From contig NC_092565.1 of NCBI RefSeq assembly GCF_037975245.1, forward strand, positions 21,258,999 to 21,297,998: a stretch of DNA of 39,000 nt, read 5' to 3'. Shown here one piece after another: positions 24,901 through 29,809 of this stretch (positions are counted from its first letter, which is position 1; every line of letters begins with the position of its first letter). Source of the DNA: Apostichopus japonicus (Eukaryota; Echinodermata; Holothuroidea; Aspidochirotida; Stichopodidae). The position numbers and the translations under genes were made by a program. Under the pieces are notes generated by a model. The model searched no databases, was not told the origin of the DNA, and saw only the letters and a list, made by a program, of their open reading frames with translations.

Positions 24901-27900
24901 GTTTTAATACAGTGTCTTTGAAAAGTGGTGGTGGTGGAGTTTGAGCATTGTTGGAAGTTACAGAAAGTTGGTAAGCTGTAACGTCAGTGATTTACAGAGG
25001 CTCATTTGTGCAGGATGGGGAAGGGGAGGGGGTGCTGGGGAGAGGGGTAACAAACAAGAAAAAAAGACACACTAAATAATGAGTTTTTCCTTGGTGTTTC
25101 CCATGAATATTGGAAGACTAGTATAGACGTATGGAATACCGATTACATTGACTGAAAACTTTGTGCAATCTTACTGTGTTGTTTTGTTATTCAAATGTAA
25201 GATTCAGGTGCAGCACCCAGTTGAGACTATTTATTTATGTATTTTTTACTTTTGCATAAACCCCCACATTAATGCCATGCTTCAAATCACTTGTATTGAC
25301 AGTATGGGCAGAAAGAATATTCTATTTATATGAGGTAAAGTTTAGGAACTGTTCATACTGTAATTGTGAGTGATTTGAAGCATGATAGCAGAGAACAGTA
25401 TAGAGTGGTATTAGCATTGGAAAATTGCCCCAACTGGCTGTGTGCAGTCGTGATAGTATAATACCCTGAAAATACTGATTTATGTGAACAGTGAATAAAT
25501 TAAATTCCCCAAAGACTGAATATGAACTCTGCAGAGGTGTGATCTTCTCTTCCCCTCCCCTTTTTTTTCTTAAAGGGAGGGTGTTGTTTAGGAGTACATC
25601 AACACTTGAGTGGTTGAATTTGTTTTTTGTTCTGTATCAAATTTTATGAATCTATCAAGGCTGTTAACATTTTGTCTCCATCCTCAGCCTGCGCTGGCAC
25701 CAATGAGTCGAAATTATCCAGAAATGAGGGAAAGACTAAGGCTGAAATTACGAGAGAGACAGGTATGTTGGCTTCAATCCCCTTTTCCTTTAATGAGCAG
25801 TTTCGTGAGTTTGGTCGGCACTTCCCCCATCCCCACTGTGTGTTACTCAGAGAAGGATCTATTATTATTTTAATGCACTGAGAAACTGACATAGATTTGA
25901 TTTTTTTTCACCAATCGATGGTCGATCAGTAAGTATTAAAATTTGATTCAATCTGCAAGGTCTGAGGGCTGAACCTGTCCTCCACTGATTGCATCTTTGT
26001 CTAGAGATTGACAGTCTATTGATATATATTGGTTTGGTTGGATTCTTTTGTGTTGTAAGCTTCTTCCCAGCTGTGTTTATCTGACACATTGCTAACTTTT
26101 GTATCATTTCTGGATTCAGCAACATCCCAAGGATGAGTCGCCGTCCCACACTCACAGTCCGGTCAGCATGGATCAGCCCAGGAACCCATCCATTCCACTC
26201 AATAAGGAAAACTTGGAAGCTCTAGTCTCTTACATCAACGGTGAGAAGCCCAAAGCCAAGAGCAGCAGCAGCAAAGCAGCCAAACGGCAAAGACAGAAGC
26301 AAAGAAAGGTAAGCGGAGATGTCAAAGGTTAGAGAGTGTCAACTCTTTGTCAGTGATCTACTTTTGAACTGTTGTGTTGAATTTGCTACAAAAGCCTGTG
26401 ATACTTTTCTCCACTCTTTAAGGTACCTGGAAACATCTGTTTCCTTCAGTCCACCAAAACTGGAACAGTAACCATGAAAATTATGCCAATCCTTTAAATG
26501 TGTAGCAACCAAATATGTGTAAATAATTCCATTGCTTGGTCAGGTGACATAAAGTATTTACTTTGTTCCTCACTTACCTGTCTCCCCACAACCTGAGCAC
26601 CAACCTTAGCACCAGCAACCAGTAAGTTTTGGACTAACAACCCAAACTCAAAATTGCAACTTTGACAGATTCTGGTCACATTTTGGTTTATTTTTCCTTC
26701 CAGTTTGTCATAAGTAAACTATAGTTAATAGTTAATAGTTATAGTTATAGAAATAGAACAGACAGTCCCCAAGATGGATGAATCACAATTGTTTTGATAG
26801 CATCAAGTTGCCAGTTTTGCCTCCTAGTATTCCTTACCACATTCCCTGTCCCTTTCTCCCATACCTACCCCTCCCCTTCCTCCTCCATTCCCCTTTTCTT
26901 CCCCTTCTCGGTCCTTCCCCCTCCCCCTCTCCCCAGTCCTCTCAAGTATGTGGTGATTTGACGATGTGTATGCTACTGAAGCAAGGCTTCCCTGATTACT
27001 GTCTTGGAATTGATCAAGGTTCCACCAGTAGTATAGTTCGTTGCAGTCTGGTAATCAATCACCGCCATTGAATTGTCTCACCTCTGCTTGGAAACTCTTC
27101 GTTATCAGGTTTTCTTCTGTTCCTCTCCACAGGCTGCACAAAGGGCAAAACAGGAGAGCCAAACAAAGAGGTTGACTTGTCCATCCAAAGAAGAACCATC
27201 AGAAAAATGTCAAAACCTTTCCACTCAGTCGACACCAACCAAGAGCAATAAGTCTCAGCAAAACCAGCCATTACCACCATCACTGCAGCAACCACCGCCT
27301 CCCACAGGAAGCCACGAGGAGTTGATTGCAAAGAGATATTTGCTGGGCATTGATAACGACCACACACAGAACACACCTGCCTCAGGAAAGTTAAAAGTCC
27401 TGGACAGGAAGAGAGCAAAACCACCAGCAGCGGCATTTACCTCAAAAGAACCAAATGCAACATCTAAGAGTTCTTCCAGCAGAACCACAGACTCACCAGC
27501 ACAAACGTCATCCTCATCAGAGGAGAGGAGGAAAGAGACGAGGCCAAAGAGCGCTGGCCTACCAGAGGAGGCGGGGGGAGATGGGACCCACAGAATCAGA
27601 GAGGGAGCTTGGAAGAAAGCTGACAAAAAAACGGATGCACCAATTCCCAAGGTGACTGTCATTAATAACAAAAAGAAAGATTCATTAAGAGTAGTCCAAG
27701 AGGTTCCAAAAACAGCAGCGGCACAACAAAGGACGACTGCAAACGGCCAACAGGGTTTGACGAATGGAAACATCAAGTCATTGAGTGGCAGTGGGAGTTT
27801 AACCGCATCCAAAGCAGCTAACGGCACCACGGCCGTGGCATCTCCAGGTACGCCTAGGAGGACCAACGGCAGCAAGAAGGATTCAGCGAAAAAAGAGGCT

Positions 27901-29809
27901 ATCAATGGGTCGGGCGTGGGCGGCGTGGAGGACAGGAAGAAGCCGACGCCAAACGGTCCGACCCAACAGAATAAGACGGATGCTAAAGAGCAGAAGCAAA
28001 GCAGCAAATTGAAAGCCAAGATTGCTGCAAGTGATGAAAGTGCAAAGAAAGCCGTCTCCACGAATAACAGCACAAAAGCCGGCGGCAAGAAGCAAGAGAG
28101 CCCTCCAGTGGAGAACGGCCATCTTGAGGGAAAGAACCACGTGATGGCCAAACAGACAAACAGCCACAAGAGACCGGAGAACAACCTGAAAGCAACGGGA
28201 AGGGTCAATGGGGTCATCGATAATCACAGCGTGGTGAACTCTGACCCCGCCGCCGCCTTAACCAACAGCAGCAGCAAGAAAAAGAAGAAAAAGAAGCCAG
28301 GAGAATCGAACAGTTTGACCATTGGTGAGTTACCCCTTTCCCTGACATTTTGTATGTCATCTTTTCGATTTCTGTTGCTCTGGTCTCACGATATTTCAGG
28401 AAACATTTGAGTTTGGTCGTGATAAAGATACAATTATTTAGTCATTTATTTGAATCGTCCTGCTGTGATTGTATCGTATTGTGCTTTAAATTTGACTGAC
28501 TGGTCCAGATGGTGACTAGGCTTGGCCCATTGTGACATGATCAGAGGCACGACTCAAAATTAATTGAGTCAACTCTACGTTACCAGTCTGTCTGGTGTCG
28601 TGGAAGTATGTCCAATACAGAACCATTCTCTCGTAGTGGCACTTAGCTGTACAGTGTAACCAATATGTACAATGTACTGCCCAATTGTTCTAATTTTATT
28701 GTTATATGTTTTTTGTTGTTACCTTCTCTTCCAGATGACATCTTTCTCCCGAAGGAGAATGTTGACATGAATGAGATGGACCCGGTAGAATTGGAACTTG
28801 AGGCATTTAAGAGGTGCGAATGCCTTTGTACTCTGTAATTGTGTAGGGTGATGGGAGGTTGTGTTTGTTAGGTGGGGGGGGTGGGTGCTTTGATTATACG
28901 ATGAGTAACATATTCAGTCATGCCAAGGAATACGTAACATCACAGGAACAATAAATCCTTTCTTCATCATGTTTCTGAGACACAAACCCACTTATCAACT
29001 TGATGATGGTTTTAACGAGACACAAGGAAAATCTTGCCCTTTTTTTGAGATATCTTAGTTGAAATGTCCTGTCCGGGAGCTGTCAATTTGTAAATCTATG
29101 ATGTCATAGTGATGTCATAGTGATGTCATAGTGATGTCATAGTGATGTCATAATGCCACTAGGATCTGAAACCTTTTACTTTCTTCCTGTTTGTCCTTTC
29201 ATATTTTCAAGGTAGAATGTTAAAACTGTTAAAGCTCAATGCAATGCCATCATTAGCCCTTGTGAAGACAATCAATATTTTACGTTCAGCAATTTTTGCA
29301 GAACCCATCTCCAATATAGAAAATAAACATTGTCATACAGAATGTAGACAAAAACTTAAAGCATGCGTAGCTTGATGATGTTATCTTTAGACTTTCTCAA
29401 GTCTTCAGCCTTCTGTGGTGAAGAAACGTTAAACGTATGATATCTTCTAAGTGGAAGAAGATAATCTTAGCTGTTTGGTGAAGTTGTTTGTGACAATTAT
29501 TTCTATCAGATGAACCTAAGATGATGCTTTGTGGTTCCTTTAATGGCAACTTAGAAGCCTAGTAAACAGGACTTAAACACACACACACACAAAATAATAA
29601 TAAAAGTAAAAAAAAAAATAAAAAAAATAAATAAAAAAAAACAATTATGGAAAACAATTGTCATGTGACTGAAACCGTTGTGAAACTGTATTTTTAATTT
29701 CCTCTCTTTTTCTCCCTGCAGGTTCTGTATGGATTCGACGCCACAACGTAAGAAAGAGAAGGTGGTCTTTAACGTGAAGGACATAATACTCAATGCAAAG
29801 AAAACTTGA
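9769..29809 (+). CDS. FAM193-family protein, 17 exons, 5'-incomplete
   Basis: Spliced CDS: 9769-9921, 10893-10976, 13958-14210, 17805-18070, 18325-18509, 19057-19144, 19881-20071, 20992-21207, 21881-22064, 22730-23801, 24152-24287, 24732-24879, 25688-25762, 26120-26308, 27133-28324, 28735-28813, 29722-29809. All introns are GT-AG and the phases agree throughout, giving 1,532 residues and TGA. Seen directly: N-terminal CLLC and CPEC pairs, a CSCVKC cluster, a helical region with HNKHLF, a CGCCYCEVFGHGG block followed by NYPEMRERLRLKL, a basic helix, and a C-terminal DDIFLPK...FKRFC...VVFNVKDI domain. The last two blocks are hallmarks of animal FAM193A/B. Family knowledge: little-studied, largely disordered proteins; human FAM193A has been reported as a positive regulator of p53. 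Function here is inference by homology. The human paralogue is about 1.26 kresidues, so this one is longer even without its N-terminus. The introns at 9922-10892, 18510-19056, 23802-24151, 24288-24731, 25763-26119 and 28325-28734 hold nothing notable beyond short homopolymers. Confidence 0.93.
10893..10976 (+). CDS. FAM193 exon 2 (residues 52-79), CPEC motif
   Basis: Acceptor TCTCCAACAG, donor GTAAGT; 84 nt, phase 0. It encodes MPLWLCPECRQNVEEEERNS, then KTYDSPSL. The Trp-Leu-Cys-x2-Cys segment is a strongly FAM193-like block and supplies the second CxxC pair. The ATG at its 5' edge is simply the first codon after the acceptor and need not be a translation start. Confidence 0.9.
12805..12907 (+). 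repeat. dispersed repeat B, long copy
   Basis: Starts TTTATGTTTGGGGCATTG and runs to GAATGACTCTTGGTGG. A second copy lies at 13349-13422 and lacks a 28-bp internal segment after TACAGTA. The two copies bracket repeat A copy 1, with a 123-bp gap on the left and abutting on the right. Confidence 0.85.
13031..13347 (+). repeat. dispersed repeat A, copy 1 (~317 bp)
   Basis: Begins TTTTGGACTGCCAGCGTTCA and ends near TTTTTGACGAAACA. It is nearly identical to 15325-15639 in the next intron; the copies differ only by scattered substitutions and small indels (for example GATGATTGC versus GATTGC). No terminal inverted repeat or coding capacity is seen. It could be a non-autonomous transposon or a local segmental duplication. 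Confidence 0.9.
13349..13422 (+). repeat. dispersed repeat B, short copy
   Basis: Matches 12805-12907 except for a 28-bp deletion between TACAGTA and CAAGAGTTCTG and a few substitutions. It directly abuts the 3' end of repeat A copy 1. Confidence 0.85.
13563..13585 (+). repeat. (GT)n microsatellite
   Basis: An uninterrupted GT dinucleotide run of about 11 units in the intron before exon 3. Confidence 0.95.
13958..14210 (+). CDS. FAM193 exon 3 (residues 80-163), CSCVKC cluster and start of the helical region
   Basis: Acceptor TTTTCACCACAG, donor GTACGT; 253 nt, ends in phase 1. It opens with a Pro/Gly-rich linker, then EEPCSCVKCKEQK (cysteines 118, 120, 123), then the helix WSELSHMVRCVYLEAGTALA. 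The human protein has the same order: a Cys-rich SCSC motif, then a WSE..LVRC.YR segment. The open frame extends 5' of the acceptor but shows no similarity there. Confidence 0.92.
15325..15639 (+). repeat. dispersed repeat A, copy 2 (~315 bp)
   Basis: Near-identical partner of 13031-13347, in the same orientation, starting TTTTGGACTGCCAGCGTTCA. Repeat B sequence does not flank this copy, which defines the ends of the shared block at about 15325 and 15639. Confidence 0.9.
16925..17538 (+). repeat. 51-bp minisatellite, 12 units
   Basis: GCCATAGTGG (or a near match) recurs at 16929, 16980, 17031, 17082, 17133, 17184, 17235, 17286, 17337, 17388, 17439 and 17489, that is 51 bp apart except the last step (50 bp). 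Each unit contains GCCA-TAG-TGGC, an inverted repeat able to form a small hairpin, then CAGTTTGGTGCCCCTTT and GAGTGTAGACTGCAC. Units come in two main types: TTTGCC with CATAAAC, and TATGCC with CATTAAC. The array is intronic. Because 51 is a multiple of 3, it creates false repetitive open frames on the minus strand. Confidence 0.97.
17805..18070 (+). CDS. FAM193 exon 4 (residues 164-252), conserved helical domain
   Basis: Acceptor TTACCTTCACAG, donor GTGAGT; 266 nt, entering in phase 1 and leaving in phase 0. It encodes LVQRLCAHDPHQLFLRLE, then an amphipathic helix FVKEVKERLLKRLSEGYKSP, then FMTMLMEEYTSLISASKTLS. This is the best conserved N-terminal block of FAM193, with no low-complexity sequence. 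The exon starts 267 bp after the end of the 51-bp minisatellite in the preceding intron. Confidence 0.94.
18325..18509 (+). CDS. FAM193 exon 5 (residues 253-313), HNKHLF block
   Basis: Acceptor TTTAAATTTACAG, donor GTACCA (weak after +2); 185 nt, leaves in phase 2. It encodes EKEHLSKFNLTWVLHNKHLF and then a second helix with LEPELHNKLSQLLKYLQQ. The TWxLHNKHLF string is diagnostic for the family. The weak donor is supported by phase and by continuation into the next exon through a split Arg codon (AG|G). Confidence 0.92.
19057..19144 (+). CDS. FAM193 exon 6 (residues 314-343)
   Basis: Acceptor CTTCTTTCCAG, donor GTAAGA; 88 nt, from phase 2 to phase 0. It encodes YFVFSDEMTDLSESWREHQQ followed by LIESYVEKR, an acidic helix that finishes the N-terminal helical region. 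A tRNA-derived SINE sits about 25 bp into the next intron. Confidence 0.9.
19171..19487 (-). mobile_element. tRNA-derived SINE
   Basis: Read on the minus strand from 19487 it starts GGGCATTGTGGTCAAGTGG, with A box TGGTCAAGTGG, and has B box GGTTCGAGCCC about 40 bp on, a typical polymerase III tRNA-like head. A GC-richer body follows, ending in GCTATATAAGAACTGTTA and a short (ATT)n tail. TATTAAT is present at both flanks (19167-19173 and about 19492-19498), a possible target duplication. It lies in the intron after exon 6. Similar heads and TAA-type tails are common in marine deuterostome SINEs (general knowledge). Confidence 0.8.
19881..20071 (+). CDS. FAM193 exon 7 (residues 344-406)
   Basis: Acceptor AACTTTCACAG, donor GTGAGT; 191 nt, leaves in phase 2. 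It begins EVSRTRELLAQQKTNWDFKF, followed by PPFPPLSG and a His/Cys-rich stretch ending CNCKAK. The CNCK cysteines continue directly into the CLYQTGR of exon 8 and may form another metal-binding cluster (inference). Confidence 0.9.
20141..20345 (+). mobile_element. foldback MITE, copy 1 (205 bp)
   Basis: The left end CAGCCAATTGGGACAAT matches the reverse complement of the right end, CACCCAGTTGGGACAAT. The inverted similarity reaches far inward (AGAGCACT(G/C)GTATTG). It is flanked by perfect GTCCATG direct repeats (20134-20140 and 20346-20352), a 7-bp target duplication. There is no coding capacity. It shares its ends and the central CAGTTCCTAA with 25214-25440, which lies in the opposite orientation. 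Confidence 0.85.
20992..21207 (+). CDS. FAM193 exon 8 (residues 407-478)
   Basis: Acceptor AAAATTCTTTCAG, donor GTGAGG; 216 nt, phase 2 to phase 2. It encodes CLYQTGRIPHQNALYNNLDE, then GLIPPQLVALEEDYNFLQSI and a Ser/Asp-rich tail, QDDDSEEMVPIFSRG. The entering phase and the Lys codon split across the junction (AA|A) fit exactly. The middle part is ordered and family-like; the tail looks disordered. Confidence 0.88.
21235..21283 (+). repeat. short dispersed repeat C, divergent copy
   Basis: TTCCTCACTTACTTGTCACC resembles CTCGCTTACCTGTCTCC at 21611-21627 and CCTCACTTACCTGTCTCC at 26568-26585. It is a weak third member of a short intronic repeat. Confidence 0.4.
21599..21652 (+). repeat. short dispersed repeat C, copy 2
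   Basis: ATTTACTTCGCTCCTCGCTT then ACCTGTCTCCTCACAACCTT, closely matching 26554-26610 about 5 kb downstream. No structure identifies its class; it may be a fragment of a larger element. Confidence 0.6.
21881..22064 (+). CDS. FAM193 exon 9 (residues 479-540), acidic disordered segment
   Basis: Acceptor TTTGATCATTGCAG, donor GTAAAA; 184 nt, phase 2 to phase 0. It encodes MCSPCDSIDSDDLTSESSHD, a highly acidic stretch (YDEDDDEESEGC) and a poly-Ser end. It reads like an intrinsically disordered acidic region with a leading CxxC. No enzymatic domain is visible. Confidence 0.87.
22380..22551 (+). mobile_element. possible tRNA-like SINE fragment
   Basis: TAGCGTAAGTAG (22447-22458) resembles an A box and GGTTCAAATCT (22479-22489) fits a B box, 32 bp apart. 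The AT-repeat tract that starts at 22552 would be the tail. A GGTTCGAAACC B-box-like string also occurs on the minus strand at about 22411-22421. The ends are not defined. Confidence 0.4.
22552..22617. repeat. AT-rich microsatellite (TA/CATA)n
   Basis: An imperfect alternating A/T tract with interspersed GATA and CATACATA units, in the intron before exon 10. It is likely length-variable. Confidence 0.95.
22730..23801 (+). CDS. FAM193 exon 10 (residues 541-897), long disordered exon
   Basis: Acceptor TTCTTCTATAG, donor GTAAGT at 23802; 1,072 nt, leaves in phase 1. It opens GDSAYQSNQTCECHACITSA, where CECHAC is a family motif, then gives about 330 residues rich in Ser, Pro, His and Gln (QPLDLSHHG, MAQQQQNG, a serine run). 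The end is lysine-rich (CKKKKGYGD). The open frame runs through the donor to a TGA at 23987-23989. Use of the donor is inferred from its perfect GTAAGT and from the in-phase, family-like exon 11. Intron retention would give a protein ending ENAQPPYLNL. Confidence 0.87.
24152..24287 (+). CDS. FAM193 exon 11 (residues 898-942)
   Basis: Acceptor TTTCACCGCTGCAG, donor GTAAGT; 136 nt, phase 1 to phase 2. It encodes EFSPDIHQQSVCALHNQPGM, then a Ser/Thr-rich stretch ending TSASVC. Low sequence complexity makes homology weak. The call rests on splice signals, phase, and the bridge between the cysteine-bearing ends of exons 10 and 12. Confidence 0.75.
24732..24879 (+). CDS. FAM193 exon 12 (residues 943-992), CGCCYCEVFGHGG block
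   Basis: Acceptor CCCCTCTCTCAG after a long C/T tract, donor GTGAGA; 148 nt, phase 2 to phase 0. It encodes DPDCDTHNFNDDDLCGNSDD, a serine stretch, then HCGCCYCEVFGHGG. The C-x-C-C-x-C-E-(F/V)-F-GHGG string (cysteines 980, 982, 983, 985) is a signature of FAM193A/B and a plausible metal site. The last codon GGG abuts the donor. Confidence 0.95.
25214..25440 (-). mobile_element. foldback MITE, copy 2 (227 bp)
   Basis: The left end CACCCAGTTGAGAC and the right end, whose reverse complement is CAGCCAGTTGGGGCAAT, mirror copy 1 in inverted orientation. Inner arms repeat ATGCTTCAAATCACT as an inverted pair (about 25277-25291 and 25370-25384). The centre holds AGGAACTG, the reverse complement of CAGTTCCT in copy 1. 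Flanks are GGTGCAG (25207-25213) and TGTGCAG (25441-25447), a 7-bp duplication with one mismatch. Confidence 0.8.
25688..25762 (+). CDS. FAM193 exon 13 (residues 993-1017), basic helix
   Basis: Acceptor TCTCCATCCTCAG, donor GTATGT; 75 nt, phase 0. It encodes PALAPMSRNYPEMRERLRLK then LRERQ. The RNYxEMRExLRLxL helix directly follows the GHGG block in FAM193 proteins, so this short exon is secure. Confidence 0.93.
26120..26308 (+). CDS. FAM193 exon 14 (residues 1018-1080)
   Basis: Acceptor TTCTGGATTCAG, donor GTAAGC; 189 nt, phase 0. It encodes a polar linker, then LNKENLEALVSYINGEKPKA and a basic tail AAKRQRQKQRK. The 'LL.FIN..-E' helix followed by AAKR-R-KQRK matches the family. The basic tail continues as a coiled coil into exon 15 (AAQRAKQESQTKR) and could also act as a nuclear localisation signal (inference). 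Confidence 0.92.
26554..26610 (+). repeat. short dispersed repeat C, copy 3
   Basis: TATTTACTTTGTTCCTCACT then TACCTGTCTCCCCACAACCT, matching 21599-21652 in the same orientation. It lies in the intron before exon 15. Confidence 0.6.
26826..26942 (+). repeat. long C/T-rich (polypyrimidine) tract
   Basis: About 117 bp of almost pure C and T with few purines (CCTACCCCTCCCCTTCCTCC and so on), 190 bp upstream of the exon 15 acceptor. Such tracts can form triplex DNA and can also bind splicing factors (inference). A CCCCAG inside it could be a cryptic acceptor, but no coding match follows. Confidence 0.85.
27133..28324 (+). CDS. FAM193 exon 15 (residues 1081-1477), large Lys/Ser-rich disordered exon
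   Basis: Acceptor CCTCTCCACAG, donor GTGAGT; 1,192 nt, leaves in phase 1. It opens AAQRAKQESQTKR (end of the basic coiled coil), then a Gln/Pro tract, a block YLLGIDNDHTQNTPASGKLK, and about 280 residues rich in Lys, Ser, Thr, Asn and Gly. It ends in a polylysine cluster (KKKKKKPGESNSLTI). Eight Asn-Gly dipeptides recur every ~10-60 residues. Long open frames on the opposite strand here are shadows of this biased composition. Confidence 0.93.
28735..28813 (+). CDS. FAM193 exon 16 (residues 1478-1503), start of the C-terminal domain
   Basis: Acceptor CTTCTCTTCCAG, donor GTGCGA; 79 nt, phase 1 to phase 2. It encodes DDIFLPKENVDMNEMDPVEL then ELEAFK. The DDIFLPK start and the acidic spacer before FKRFC are the most diagnostic FAM193 C-terminal features. 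Confidence 0.96.
29100..29153 (+). repeat. 11-bp tandem repeat GATGTCATAGT, ~5 copies
   Basis: GATGTCATAGT is repeated head to tail about five times, the last unit degenerate (TAATG). It lies in the last intron. Each unit holds the half-palindrome ATGTCAT. Confidence 0.95.
29722..29809 (+). CDS. FAM193 exon 17, last coding exon (residues 1504-1532, TGA)
   Basis: Acceptor CTCCCTGCAG; 88 nt including TGA at 29807-29809. It encodes RFCMDSTPQRKKEKVVFNVK then DIILNAKKT, completing the FKRFCxDS...R-K---VxFNVKDI domain. The stop lies a few residues after the conserved core, as expected for the family's extreme C-terminus. Confidence 0.95.

Noticed and set aside
27255-28217. 320-codon minus-strand open frame
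   Set aside because: It is the shadow of FAM193 exon 15. The Lys/Ser/Thr-rich sense strand has few codons that read as stops in antisense, and the sense frame has clear family and splice support.
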